Below, in pieces: positions 1-9,329 of a stretch of DNA of 42,842 bases. Source of the DNA: an uncultured Mycoplasmatota bacterium (GTDB lineage: Bacteria > Bacillota_I > Bacilli_A > RF39 > UBA660). The notes beneath the pieces were generated by a model. The model did not search any database, had not been told where the DNA came from, and saw only the letters and a list, made by a program, of their open reading frames with translations. Positions within the stretch are counted from its first letter, which is position 1, and each line of letters opens with the position of its first letter. Made by a program: the position numbers and the translations under genes. Location of the stretch: contig USFF01000009.1 of NCBI GenBank assembly GCA_900553835.1, forward strand, positions 1 to 42,842, given 5' to 3'.

Positions 1-58
1 GAAGTTAGCATCTTCATTTAGAGGGTTTTGCTTCCCCTCAGAAATTGAAGAACCGGTT
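1..58 (-). other. Structured hairpin at window edge, 3' of DUF975 gene
   Basis: Directly after the stop of the DUF975 gene the minus strand can fold: a GAGGG/CCCTC stem with a GAAGCAAAA-type loop, flanked by CTTCA/TGAAG arms. No U-tract is visible before the window ends. It could be a terminator, or the 5' leader of the next gene; in B. subtilis rpsF follows ychF and carries a structured leader. The fold is seen in the sequence; its role is not resolved. Confidence 0.3.
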
Positions 59-763
59 TTACTCCATTTCTTTAATCTTTTTAAGTTCATCGTAGTACAT
101 TGCATTTGCAACTGTAACATAAGGAACTACATAAATAACTGGGATAAATAAGAAACTTAATAATATCCAGCCAATAAAACTTAAACCAAATACAAATAAA
201 TCCCATTTATACCCGTAAGTCATTCTCTTACTTTCATTTATAACTTCCATAGGTTCTGTATGCTCTCCATCCACAAAAATATATGTACACATTGAATAAG
301 ATAAAGCAGCAATAATACCAGGAATAATTAATAATATTGACCATAAGCTAATAAATAAAGTAGTTAAGAAGCTCAAAAGTAAAATATTTACTACATTTGA
401 TTTATAATAATCAAATAACTTATCAAAATCAAACTCTTTACCTCTAACAAAGTCAAGTATATATTTACTTACTCCAAATGAAAGAGGTACAACAGCTAAA
501 CTAGTAAGTAGATTTAATAAGAAATAAAGTCCACTACCTTCTTCAGCACATCCTAAAATAGCTCCACCAAGAGAACCTGCAAGCATCAAAACTAATAAAG
601 GTTTCCATATAGTCCACATATTTCCATTTAATTTTTCTTTTGCTACTTCTTTAAGTGCTTTTCTATTTATAATTCCATTATTACTTAAAGAACACTCTTT
701 AGCGCATGATAGACATTTTCCATCAACTAATTTTTTTCCACATTTAGAACAATATTTTTCCAT
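59..763 (-). CDS. DUF975-family membrane protein with N-terminal zinc ribbon
   Basis: 234 aa. The N-terminus is a small zinc ribbon with two CxxC pairs (YCSKCGKK, then GKCLSCAK). It is followed by several hydrophobic segments (about 55-75, 80-100, 125-155, 190-225). The C-terminal half has the INESKRMTYGYKWDLFVFGL motif and a following SFIGW segment, typical of DUF975 integral membrane proteins. Biochemical function is unknown. It starts 11 nt after ychF ends and is probably the last visible gene of the parA-parB-DUF951-AbgT-ychF run. The ATG follows a GGAGG-like ribosome site in the ychF-DUF975 gap. Confidence 0.8.
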   Translation of the reverse strand: MEKYCSKCGKKLVDGKCLSCAKECSLSNNGIINRKALKEVAKEKLNGNMWTIWKPLLVLMLAGSLGGAILGCAEEGSGLYFLLNLLTSLAVVPLSFGVSKYILDFVRGKEFDFDKLFDYYKSNVVNILLLSFLTTLFISLWSILLIIPGIIAALSYSMCTYIFVDGEHTEPMEVINESKRMTYGYKWDLFVFGLSFIGWILLSFLFIPVIYVVPYVTVANAMYYDELKKIKEME

Positions 764-774
764 AAATTTCCTCC

Positions 775-1875
775 CTAAACATTAAATCTAAAGTAACAAA
801 TATCTCCATCTTGCATTAGATATTCCTTACCTTCTAGTCTAGCTTTTCCAGCTTCTTTAACCTTAAGTTCACTACCTAAACTAACTAAATCATTATATGA
901 CATAACTTCAGCTTTTATAAAACCTTTTTGAAAATCTGTATGTATTAAACCAGCACATTCAGGTGCTTTCATACCTTTTTTAAATGTCCAAGCCTTAACT
1001 TCATCAGTACCTACTGTAAAAAATGTAGCAAGACCTAAAGTGTCATAAGTAACCCTAATTAACTTATCAAGACCACTTTCTTCAATACCCAGTTCATTTA
1101 AAAATACTCTCTTCTCACTATCTTCTAGTTCAGCAAGTTCACTTTCTATCTTAGCACACATAAGTATTAATTCAGAGCCGTCTTTTTTTGCATAATCACT
1201 TACTTTATCTATAAATACATTACTGCCAGTAACTAAATCAACTTCATTCACATTAGCCAAATATATCATAGGTTTAATAGTAATAAAATTAAAAGGCTTT
1301 AAAATTAATAACTCATCTTCAGTAAACTCGTGATGTCTTAAAATATCTCCGCTAATTAAAATATCTTTACACCTTTCTAATAATTCTACTTCTTTTAAAG
1401 TATCTTTATCCTTACTAGTTTCTGCTTTTTTCTTAATTCTATCAATTCTATTACTTACTATTTCTAGGTCAGACATAGCAAGTTCCAAATTAATAATTTC
1501 TATATCTCTGACAGGATCTACATCCCCTTCCACATGTATAATATCTTTGTCAATAAAACATCTAACAACATGTATAACAGCATCCACTTCCCTAATATGA
1601 CTTAAAAATTTATTACCAAGACCTTCTCCGTTACTAGCTCCTTTAACTAAACCAGCAATATCAGTAAATTCATACTGTGCACCAATACATCTTTCCGGAG
1701 TAAACATTTCCTCAAGAACTCCAAGTCTTACATCAGGTACTGTTACAGTACCTAAATTTGGATCTATTGTAGCAAAAGGATAATTAGCAGCAAGAATATT
1801 CTTTTTAGTAATTGCATTAAAAAGAGTACTCTTACCAACATTTGGCATACCAATTATTCCAGCCTTTAAACTCAT
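775..1875 (-). CDS. ychF: Redox-regulated ATPase/GTPase YchF (Obg-like)
   Basis: 366 aa, the full length usual for YchF/OLA1. P-loop GMPNVGKST at residues 9-17. The switch region is followed by the DIAGLVKGAS motif near residue 72. A TGS domain closes the protein; its end reads QDGDICYFRFNV, the standard YchF C-terminus. YchF proteins are cytosolic P-loop NTPases that bind ribosomes and prefer ATP over GTP. Its place downstream of parA-parB-DUF951 matches the soj-spo0J-yyzM-yyaF region of Bacillus. The ATG is preceded by an AGGAGG ribosome site. Confidence 0.95.
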   Translation of the reverse strand: MSLKAGIIGMPNVGKSTLFNAITKKNILAANYPFATIDPNLGTVTVPDVRLGVLEEMFTPERCIGAQYEFTDIAGLVKGASNGEGLGNKFLSHIREVDAVIHVVRCFIDKDIIHVEGDVDPVRDIEIINLELAMSDLEIVSNRIDRIKKKAETSKDKDTLKEVELLERCKDILISGDILRHHEFTEDELLILKPFNFITIKPMIYLANVNEVDLVTGSNVFIDKVSDYAKKDGSELILMCAKIESELAELEDSEKRVFLNELGIEESGLDKLIRVTYDTLGLATFFTVGTDEVKAWTFKKGMKAPECAGLIHTDFQKGFIKAEVMSYNDLVSLGSELKVKEAGKARLEGKEYLMQDGDICYFRFNV

Positions 1876-1887
1876 AAATAAAACCTC

Positions 1888-3417
1888 CTAAAACTTTACA
1901 GTAGGACTAGTTCCTATACCAATAGGAATACCTATCATATAAAAACCAAGTATAACTATAATCCACATTAATATTATAACTAAAGCATAACTCTTTAAAT
2001 ATCCAAATAAATTTTTAATACTATATTTATCACCTTTATCATAAATAGAAACAAGAGCAATAAATATAACAAAATAACTCATAAGCGGTGTAAAGAGTAG
2101 TGATATACTTGATCCAGCAGTGTATATAACCTGAGCAAATTCAGGACTAACACTAGCATTCATAAGTGGTGGTATCACACCTGCACTCATAATTTGCCAT
2201 TTGCTAAGCATTCCTGTATGGAACAAACCTACCACTAAAGAAATAACAAATAATAGTATAATTTGTCCAAATCCACTAAACTTAAACACATTTATTAAAT
2301 TTGTTAACAAAGCAGTAATAACAAGTCCTATATTACTTTTTTCATAAACATTAATAAATAAACTAGCAAGTAATAAAAGAACTAAAACATTTCCAATTTT
2401 ATCAAGTGAAAAACTTAATGCTTCACTAACCTCATTACTATTTTTAATACTTTTTGAAACAAAACCATAAACAAGTCCCACAATAATAAATAAAATAGTA
2501 ATTATAAACACGAGCCCTTGACTAAATAAACTATCAGGTCCAAGTAATTTAAGCGCATATGTACTAGCACTACTATCTAGTAAAGTACCACTTAAAGGTA
2601 ACCCTGGTATAATCATATATATAATGATTAAAGTATATACTATAGCTGCTCCCATAGCTAGAATAAAACCTCTAAGTTCTTTATTACTAAATTTAACATT
2701 ATCAAGAAGTTCAATTTCATCAAATTCATACTTACCAAGTTTAGGCATAATTGTCTTTTCTGTTACTCTAGTAATTAAAATAGAACTAGCCATAACAAGA
2801 ATAAAACTTATGATCAATTGAAAATGATTGTTAATAACATAACTCTTATCTATTACAGTACTAGCTAAACTAGTTAACTTAACTAAAGAAGTATCTACAT
2901 TAGAAAGAATTATATTCATTCCTTTACCAACAGTCACACTCACAAATGTAAGTATAATTCCCCCAACAGGATTTCTATGACCATACTTAAAAAGTAAAGC
3001 TCCTATAGGTAAAAGTGCAATATAACCTATATCACCAAAAATACCAGACAAAATTGACAAAAGAACTAAAACAAATGTAATATTATTTTTTCTAAAAGTT
3101 TGTGTTAAAAGAGTAAAAAATGTTCTAGCAAATCCTGTTTTTTCAAGAACACCAATACCAATTAATACTATAATTAAACTTCCAAGTGGGGCAAAGTTAA
3201 CAAAGTTACTTACAGTAGTACTAACTATATACTTAAATCCCTTAAGACTAAGCAAATTTTCAACTTGCACCACATTATTTTGAAGCTGATTTGTATAACT
3301 ATTTACTGTACTATATTCAGCTTGCAAACTGAATAATGACAAAACAAAACTTAAAATAATAACTGAAAAAGTCAAAATAATAAACATCAATATAGGACTA
3401 ATTTTTTTGTTTTTCAT
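1888..3417 (-). CDS. AbgT-family transporter
   Basis: 509 aa from the ATG at 3417. A TTG 30 nt upstream is in frame but less likely, because GGTGG sits just before the ATG. The protein is hydrophobic throughout with about 11-12 membrane segments. Two AbgT signatures are recognisable: a GDIGYIALLPIGALLF block with a following HRNPVGG near residue 150, and KWQIMSAGVIPP followed by SSISLLFTPLMSYF near residue 430. AbgT members include p-aminobenzoyl-glutamate importers and MtrF/YdaH-type antimetabolite exporters; the substrate here is unknown. The start overlaps the 3' end of the DUF951 gene by 20 nt, so translation is probably coupled. Confidence 0.8.
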   Translation of the reverse strand: MKNKKISPILMFIILTFSVIILSFVLSLFSLQAEYSTVNSYTNQLQNNVVQVENLLSLKGFKYIVSTTVSNFVNFAPLGSLIIVLIGIGVLEKTGFARTFFTLLTQTFRKNNITFVLVLLSILSGIFGDIGYIALLPIGALLFKYGHRNPVGGIILTFVSVTVGKGMNIILSNVDTSLVKLTSLASTVIDKSYVINNHFQLIISFILVMASSILITRVTEKTIMPKLGKYEFDEIELLDNVKFSNKELRGFILAMGAAIVYTLIIIYMIIPGLPLSGTLLDSSASTYALKLLGPDSLFSQGLVFIITILFIIVGLVYGFVSKSIKNSNEVSEALSFSLDKIGNVLVLLLLASLFINVYEKSNIGLVITALLTNLINVFKFSGFGQIILLFVISLVVGLFHTGMLSKWQIMSAGVIPPLMNASVSPEFAQVIYTAGSSISLLFTPLMSYFVIFIALVSIYDKGDKYSIKNLFGYLKSYALVIILMWIIVILGFYMIGIPIGIGTSPTVKF

Positions 3418-3592
3418 CTTCCACCACTTTCTTAAGTTTTCTCTCAAACTCTAATCTATCCATCATTATCATCCTACCACAAGCTTTACATTTTAGTTTT
3501 ATATCGACACCCATTCTTACTACTTCCCATAAATTAGTACCACATGGATGTTCTTTTTTCATTATAACATTACTCCCTAAATTATATTTCAT
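3398..3592 (-). CDS. DUF951-family protein (YyzM-like)
   Basis: 64 aa. Matches DUF951: an N-terminal G-x-x-V-x-MKKxHPCGTNxWEV segment, then a short zinc-knuckle-like CKACGR and MMDRLEFERKLKKV. Three cysteines (CG, CKAC) could bind metal. Function is unknown, but in many Firmicutes it lies just after parB as yyzM. The ATG lies only 7 nt beyond the parB stop, with the AGGTG ribosome site overlapping that stop; the 3' end overlaps the AbgT gene. Confidence 0.85.
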   Translation of the reverse strand: MKYNLGSNVIMKKEHPCGTNLWEVVRMGVDIKLKCKACGRMIMMDRLEFERKLKKVVEDEKQKN

Positions 3593-3599
3593 ATAACAC

Positions 3600-4487
3600 C
3601 TAATCTAAATCAATATCAATATTAAGAATTTCTAGAATTCTCTCTAAATCCTTCTCACTATCAAAAGGAATAACAACATTTCTATTATTTACCTTAACTA
3701 AAGTTCCTATTTTTTCTCTCATAATATTTTGTATCTCTACATGTCTAGCATCTTTAACTATAGGTTTACTTATCTTAACTTTCTTTTCAAAACTCCCATT
3801 GCTAATAATATCTTCCAAATCTCTGACAGAAAGATTTTCATTAATTATTCTATCAGCCATTTCAAATATTTCCATCTCATCACTAAGTTTACTTAAACTT
3901 CTAGCATGTCCCATACTAATCTTATTACTTAAAACAAGATCTTGTACTTTTCTTGGAAGTTTTAATATACCCAAAATATTAGTAACATGACTTCTACTCT
4001 TACCGATTTTACTAGCAAGTTCTTCTTGAGTAAGCCCCATAATATCTATCATTTTCTTATAAGCATTAGCTTCTTCTATAATATTTAAATTCTCTCTTTG
4101 AATATTTTCTAGAAGTGCAATACTCATCATTTCATCATCAGAAAAATCACGAACTATGCATGGTACTTCTTTTAATCCGGCCCTTTTAGCTGCTATGCTT
4201 CTTCTTTCACCTGCAACTATCTCATAACCCTTTATACTTTTCTTAACTATTATAGGCTGAAAAATGCCAAAATCTTTTATACTTTTAGCAAGTTCGTTTA
4301 ACTTTTCTTCATCAAAAACTTTTCTTGGTTGATAAGGATTACTCCTAAGTTCATCTAAATTAATAAGTTTAACTTCATCCTTAGAAGTATTTTCAACTAC
4401 ATTTCTTTCAAATTCTTCTAAATTAAATGCTTCTCCACTAAATAGTTGCTCCAGCCCTTTCCCTAGAGCCTTCCTCTTTGTTTCCAT
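3600..4487 (-). CDS. parB: Chromosome-partitioning protein ParB/Spo0J
   Basis: 295 aa from the ATG at 4487, which lies about 10 nt after an AAGGAAGTG ribosome site; an in-frame TTG at 4496 is too close to that site. Order of domains: a short ParA-interacting N-terminus (KRKALGKGL), a ParB/sulfiredoxin CTP-binding domain (NPYQPRKVF, then the VAGERR box), a helix-turn-helix (LTQEELASKIGKSRSHVTN), and a C-terminal dimerisation region. ParB clamps on parS near the origin and, with ParA, segregates origins. The first 50 nt overlap parA. No parS palindrome was found in the window. Confidence 0.95.
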   Translation of the reverse strand: METKRKALGKGLEQLFSGEAFNLEEFERNVVENTSKDEVKLINLDELRSNPYQPRKVFDEEKLNELAKSIKDFGIFQPIIVKKSIKGYEIVAGERRSIAAKRAGLKEVPCIVRDFSDDEMMSIALLENIQRENLNIIEEANAYKKMIDIMGLTQEELASKIGKSRSHVTNILGILKLPRKVQDLVLSNKISMGHARSLSKLSDEMEIFEMADRIINENLSVRDLEDIISNGSFEKKVKISKPIVKDARHVEIQNIMREKIGTLVKVNNRNVVIPFDSEKDLERILEILNIDIDLD

Positions 4488-5262
4488 TTCTATCAATCAC
4501 TTCCTTTGCTAAATTAACATACGCAAGAGCACCTCTACATTTAGGATCATACTCAAGTATAGGTTTCCCATGACTTGGAGCTTCAACTAACCTAACTAAT
4601 CTTGGAATAATTGTATTAAAAACCTTCTCCTTAAAGAATTTTCTAACATCTTCAACTACTTCAAGACCGACAAGCGTTCTTCCATCTAACATTGTAAGCA
4701 AAACCCCTTCAATATCTAAGTGAGGATTAATTTTACTTTGAGTAAGTATAATAGTATTTAAAAGTTGTGTAACGCCCTCTAAACTATAATACTCACACTG
4801 TACTGGAATAAGAACGCTATCACTAGCTGCAAGAGCATTCGTAGTAAGTACTCCAAGTGCAGGAGGACAATCTATTAAAATAAAATCATACCTTTCTCTA
4901 ATAGTATCAATTTGTAATTTAAGTTGATCTCCTATAATAAAGTCACTTTCCTTACTAGCATTCTGTATAAGTTCTATTTCTGCTCCACTTAGATAAATCA
5001 TTGATGGAATAATACTTAAATTCTTAAATTTTGTTTTAATAATAGCATCCTTGATATCACACCCATGTGTAATAACATCATAAATACTCTTACTAATATC
5101 GGCTTTATTAATACCTAGCCCAGTAGTACTATTACTTTGTGGGTCCAAATCTATTAATAAAACCTTTTTACCTAAATGACCTAAAGCACTAGATAAATTA
5201 ATACTTGTTGTTGTTTTGCCTACCCCACCTTTTTGATTTACAAGTGATATAACCTTTCCCAT
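4438..5262 (-). CDS. parA: Chromosome-partitioning ATPase ParA/Soj
   Basis: 274 aa. Deviant Walker A KGGVGKT at residues 11-17 with the signature lysine, ILIDCPP as Walker B near residue 125, and the LEAPSHGKP motif near the C-terminus typical of chromosomal Soj. It is a nucleoid-bound dimerising ATPase whose cycle is driven by ParB. The ATG follows a GAGGTAG ribosome site. It is the first gene of the parA-parB-DUF951-AbgT-ychF-DUF975 run; the 205 nt upstream, up to ftsH, are extremely AT-rich. Confidence 0.95.
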   Translation of the reverse strand: MGKVISLVNQKGGVGKTTTSINLSSALGHLGKKVLLIDLDPQSNSTTGLGINKADISKSIYDVITHGCDIKDAIIKTKFKNLSIIPSMIYLSGAEIELIQNASKESDFIIGDQLKLQIDTIRERYDFILIDCPPALGVLTTNALAASDSVLIPVQCEYYSLEGVTQLLNTIILTQSKINPHLDIEGVLLTMLDGRTLVGLEVVEDVRKFFKEKVFNTIIPRLVRLVEAPSHGKPILEYDPKCRGALAYVNLAKEVIDRNGNKEEGSRERAGATI

Positions 5263-5451
5263 AATACTACCTCGCTATAAAAATATTTTAACACATTTAT
5301 CATAAACTTTAAAGTTAAAAAGACTACTTTTATAAACTTTTTTCAAATTAATCTAAAACAAAATTAATTATGTTCAATATTTTAAGTTTTTTCATAGAAA
5401 ATATTTTTCCATTTTTATTACACTTTTCTAAAGAAATATAATTATTTTAAA

Positions 5452-5484
5452 GAAAAAATTGAAGATTTTACTCTTCAACTTTTG
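5452..5484 (-). terminator. Rho-independent terminator of ltaS-tilS-ftsH run
   Basis: TTGAAGA / TCTTCAA arms (5459-5465 and 5472-5478) with a 6-nt loop, overlapping the ftsH stop and followed on the minus strand by a U-run. It separates ftsH from parA. Confidence 0.75.
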
Positions 5485-7345
5485 TTTTCTTCTTGCCCTT
5501 TTTACTTTCATTATATTCTTTAACTACTTCTTCTATTTCTTCTTTAGTAATAGTTTCTTTTTCATATAATGTCTTAGCAAGCATATCAACTAAGCCTTTA
5601 TTCTTAGACAAAATATCTTTAGCTCTTTTATAGCATTCATCCATTATCTTTCTAATTTCTTTATCTATTTCAAGAGCAACAGCATCACTATAGTTTTTGC
5701 TACTATTTGTATAGTCTCTACCTAAGAATACTTCTCCGCTTTTGTGTTCAAGTTGTACAGGTCCTAAATCACTCATACCATATTCAGTAACCATACTTCT
5801 TGCTATTTGAGTAGCTCTTTTAAAGTCATCACTTGCACCAGTAGATATTTCCCCGCAAAATAATTCTTCAGAAACTCTACCACCTAAATAACTTGTAATT
5901 CTTTGTAAAAGTTCATCCTTAGTAGCAACAAGAGTTCTTTCCTCTTTTGGAAGCATCTGAGTATAACCACCAGCCATTCCTCTAGGAATAATAGTAATTT
6001 TATGAACTTCTTCTCCATTAGGTAGTTCAATACCTAAAACAGCATGTCCACTTTCGTGATAAGCCACGATATTCTTTTCATAATCTGTAACTTTTCTACT
6101 TACTTTAGCAGGTCCCATTAATACTCTATCACTTGCTTCATCTATTTCATCCATGCCAATAGAATTTTTATTTCTTCTAACAGCTAAAAGTGCAGCTTCA
6201 TTAAGTAAATTCTCTAAATCTGCTCCACTATAACCTGGAGTTCTTTCAGCAATAGCTTTTAACTTAACACTTTCATCTAATACTTTATTCTTAGCGTGAA
6301 CACCAAGTATTGCTTCTCTTTCCCTAACATCAGGTAAATTAACTGTAACTTGTCTATCAAATCTTCCTGGACGAAGAAGTGCAGGATCAAGAACATCAGG
6401 TCTATTAGTTGCAGCGATTATAATAATACCTTCATTAGCACCAAATCCATCCATCTCAGTAAGCAATTGGTTTAAAGTTTGTTCTCTTTCATCATGTCCT
6501 CCACCTAAACCAGTTCCTCTCTGTCTACCTACTGCATCTATTTCATCAATAAATATTAAACATGGTGCTGTTTGTTTAGCTTGTTTAAACATATCTCTAA
6601 CACGTGATGCACCAACACCTACGAATAATTCTACAAAGTCACTACCACTTATATAATAAAATGGCACTTTAGCTTCACCCGCTACAGCTTTAGCAAGTAA
6701 TGTCTTACCAGTTCCTGGAGGCCCTACTAAAAGAACACCTTTAGGAATTCTAGCACCTAACTTTTGGAATTTTTTAGGATTTTTTAAAAAGTCTATTAAC
6801 TCTTTAACTTCTTCTTTTTCTTCATTTAAACCAGCAACATCTTTAAATGTTGTCTTTCCGCCATCTTGATTTAACTTAGCTCTACTTCTACCAAAATCAA
6901 GCGAACCACCTTTTCCGTTACCCATAAGTGCTTTAACCATCCACACACTTACTCCAACTAAAAGTACAACAGGTAAAATATTTAGAACAACTGCAATCCA
7001 ACTAATACTTCCAGGATCCTTATTAGTCTTAACATCAAGTTGTTGCGAACTTGCAACATCTAAAACATTTTCAATTACACTGTCAGTAAATGGAACAACT
7101 ACTTTAAATGTTTCATTTTCAGAATATCCCTTTAACTTACCAGTTAAATAATAAACACTCTCACTATTCTTAGGTGTAACTTCTATTTTTTCAACTTTTT
7201 CATTATTAAGATTAGTTAAAAACTCATTATAACTTAAATCATGAATTTTAACATTTTTAATACTAAAAATATACATAGTTACACTTATAACAATAAGTAA
7301 TAAAACATAAGGTGTCATATCTTTAAATAAATTTCTTTTTTTCAT
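5468..7345 (-). CDS. ftsH: ATP-dependent zinc metalloprotease FtsH
   Basis: 625 aa, normal for the family. TM segments at about 11-29 and 115-138 enclose a small extracellular domain. AAA+ domain: Walker A GPPGTGKT near 207, Walker B IFIDEID, the sensor ATNRPD, and arginine fingers in RPGRFDRQ. The peptidase has HESGH at residues 430-434 (family consensus HExGH) with catalytic Glu431. FtsH degrades membrane and short-lived cytosolic proteins. It lies 15 nt after tilS. The hpt gene that often sits between them is missing. A TGTGATATAAT extended -10 box inside the tilS 3' end could give ftsH its own promoter. Confidence 0.97.
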   Translation of the reverse strand: MKKRNLFKDMTPYVLLLIVISVTMYIFSIKNVKIHDLSYNEFLTNLNNEKVEKIEVTPKNSESVYYLTGKLKGYSENETFKVVVPFTDSVIENVLDVASSQQLDVKTNKDPGSISWIAVVLNILPVVLLVGVSVWMVKALMGNGKGGSLDFGRSRAKLNQDGGKTTFKDVAGLNEEKEEVKELIDFLKNPKKFQKLGARIPKGVLLVGPPGTGKTLLAKAVAGEAKVPFYYISGSDFVELFVGVGASRVRDMFKQAKQTAPCLIFIDEIDAVGRQRGTGLGGGHDEREQTLNQLLTEMDGFGANEGIIIIAATNRPDVLDPALLRPGRFDRQVTVNLPDVREREAILGVHAKNKVLDESVKLKAIAERTPGYSGADLENLLNEAALLAVRRNKNSIGMDEIDEASDRVLMGPAKVSRKVTDYEKNIVAYHESGHAVLGIELPNGEEVHKITIIPRGMAGGYTQMLPKEERTLVATKDELLQRITSYLGGRVSEELFCGEISTGASDDFKRATQIARSMVTEYGMSDLGPVQLEHKSGEVFLGRDYTNSSKNYSDAVALEIDKEIRKIMDECYKRAKDILSKNKGLVDMLAKTLYEKETITKEEIEEVVKEYNESKKGKKKTKVEE

Positions 7346-7360
7346 AAAATCATCCTTTCT

Positions 7361-8686
7361 TTAATAGTACTTAAGTATTATATCACATTTTTGACTATTT
7401 TCTATATCAAATTTACTTTTTTTAAGTCCGGGTATCCAAACTATATTATCTTTACTATCACACACTACTGGCCAAATATGTCTTTCTCTACTTGAAATTT
7501 TAGCATCCACAAATATAGAACTAACTTTCTTTCTACCATTCATACCTTTAACTTCGATCTTATCTCCATCTCTTCTAGTTCTCACATAAAGAGGTAAAGT
7601 AACATCTTCACTACTTAATCTAATAACATTATTACTTGTATCATAACTATCATCCACTTTAATTATATTCTTCCCATTAGGCAAATTAACAACATCATTT
7701 ATTTCGATTTCATAAACATCAAGTTCCTCATCATCAAAGTTGAATGTAATTTCATCATAAGCCCTTATAACTTTAACATTATTAGGTAGATGAACAATGC
7801 TATTTTGTTTACTTCCATTAATTAAATCAAAAATAAGTTTAACATGAGTATTAGTAACAATAAAAAGATCATCTCCATATATTTTCTCTAAAATATTATA
7901 AATAATTTTAGTTTGAATTAAATATTGAATTTCATTAAATTTACTAATACTTAATATTCCATCTTTAAAAACTTTATTAATTACGCTATTCATTTCCCTA
8001 TCAACATACTCATTATATAAAAGTAATGTCTCACTAAACTTTAAAAACTTTAAATTTACATTAGCATCTTCCTCTTTAAGAAAAGGTAACACATACTTTC
8101 TATATCTATTTCTAGTATGAATATCTTCATAATTAGTATAATCAATATAATATTTAACATTCTCACTTTCACAATATTTTACTAAAGTTTCCTTAGTTAC
8201 ACTAATAAAAGGTCTAACAATAGTATAATCTTTCTTATAAACAAACTTACTAAATCCACTATAACCTTTTAAAGTAGAACCTCTAACTATTCTCATAAGA
8301 ATAGTTTCAATTAAATCATCTCCGTGATGGGCTGTCATTAAAAACTTTGCATTATATTCATGAACTACTTTATCAAAAAAATTATATCTTACTGTCCTAG
8401 CTTCATTTTCGAAATTATCATCTCCCCAGTTGTCTATCTTAATACTCTCAAAAATAACTCCAACTTCATTTGAATAATTTCTTAAATACTCTTCTTCATC
8501 ATTACTTTGCTCTCTCACATTATGATTAACATGTGCTACTACTAAAACAAGATTTAATTCTTCTTTTAATTTAAGCATTAATCTAAGTAAAGCCATGGAG
8601 TCAGGTCCACCACTTATACCTAAAACAATAGTATCTCTAAACCTAATACCAGACTCTTCCTTTAAAAATTCATAAACATTATCCAT
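7361..8686 (-). CDS. tilS: tRNA(Ile)-lysidine synthase TilS
   Basis: 441 aa from the ATG at 8686, which has GGGGAG five nt upstream. The PP-loop SGGPDS is at residues 25-30, followed by the HVNHNVR and TAHHGDD motifs of the N-type ATP-pyrophosphatase domain. The C-terminal part has the TRRDGDKIEVKGMNGRKKVS motif of the TilS C-terminal domain. It converts the wobble cytidine of the AUA-decoding tRNA(Ile) to lysidine and is essential in most bacteria. The tilS-ftsH pair is conserved in Bacilli; divIC, which usually lies just upstream, is here about 19 kb away. Confidence 0.95.
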   Translation of the reverse strand: MDNVYEFLKEESGIRFRDTIVLGISGGPDSMALLRLMLKLKEELNLVLVVAHVNHNVREQSNDEEEYLRNYSNEVGVIFESIKIDNWGDDNFENEARTVRYNFFDKVVHEYNAKFLMTAHHGDDLIETILMRIVRGSTLKGYSGFSKFVYKKDYTIVRPFISVTKETLVKYCESENVKYYIDYTNYEDIHTRNRYRKYVLPFLKEEDANVNLKFLKFSETLLLYNEYVDREMNSVINKVFKDGILSISKFNEIQYLIQTKIIYNILEKIYGDDLFIVTNTHVKLIFDLINGSKQNSIVHLPNNVKVIRAYDEITFNFDDEELDVYEIEINDVVNLPNGKNIIKVDDSYDTSNNVIRLSSEDVTLPLYVRTRRDGDKIEVKGMNGRKKVSSIFVDAKISSRERHIWPVVCDSKDNIVWIPGLKKSKFDIENSQKCDIILKYY

Positions 8687-8687
8687 A

Positions 8688-9329
8688 CTACTCCCCACTT
8701 ACATTAGATACAATATATAATTTATTATTATCTTTAATTAAAACATATTCTCCTTCTTTATCATATCCCATATCTTTTTCATATTCCCAAGAAGCCTTTA
8801 CCTTATATGCGGAATATTCCTTTTCTTTATATGTATAGTTAATTTCACTTACACTATCTATGCTAACATTTTTAACAATAGGCAAGTCTTGCTCTCTATC
8901 GCCATAAATATTAGTTTTAACATGATTATACATAGTATCCCCAGCATTCATTTTAAAATTATCTACCATATCACTTGGTATAAACTCTATCCCACCGATA
9001 TCACTACTAGTTAATTTAGTATCTAAAGTATAAAAATCAGTAACAAAAAGTTTAACAATATCTTTAGCATACTCTTCATAATTAATCACATCACTGTTAA
9101 GAACACTTTTTAATTCATTAAAATACTCTTTATAAAGTTTGCTATCCATATCATCTAAAGTATATCCATATAACTCTAAAGTATCAAGATTATTCTTAGT
9201 AATAATATCTTTATTATCTTTAATAATAAAATCCTTAACAAATTTAATACCAATAATTAAAAGCACAATTACTACTAATATAATACTAATAAAATAAAAT
9301 AATCTATTCTTATTTAACACTCTTTTCAT
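8688..9329 (-). CDS. Membrane-anchored extracellular protein, unknown function
   Basis: 213 aa. A basic start (MKRVLNKNR) and one strong TM segment (about 10-28) are followed by a roughly 180-residue hydrophilic domain rich in Asp, Asn and Tyr, with no motif I recognise. The final part (INYTYKEKEYSAYKVKASWE and onward) looks like a beta-rich sheet. It overlaps the ltaS 3' end by 20 nt and ends 1 nt before tilS, so it belongs to the ltaS-tilS-ftsH run. A role at the envelope is inferred only from topology and neighbours. Confidence 0.7.
   Translation of the reverse strand: MKRVLNKNRLFYFISIILVVIVLLIIGIKFVKDFIIKDNKDIITKNNLDTLELYGYTLDDMDSKLYKEYFNELKSVLNSDVINYEEYAKDIVKLFVTDFYTLDTKLTSSDIGGIEFIPSDMVDNFKMNAGDTMYNHVKTNIYGDREQDLPIVKNVSIDSVSEINYTYKEKEYSAYKVKASWEYEKDMGYDKEGEYVLIKDNNKLYIVSNVSGE

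Noticed and set aside
5263..5467. parS or oriC between parA and ftsH
   Set aside because: No TGTTTCACGTGAAACA-like palindrome and no DnaA-box cluster found; only AT-rich sequence.
7380..7393. AAAAATGTGATA as a novel regulatory motif (also near 15391, 17340, 38181)
   Set aside because: At three of these places it is followed by TATAAT-like boxes, so it is best explained as the known TRTGn extended -10 element of Gram-positive promoters.
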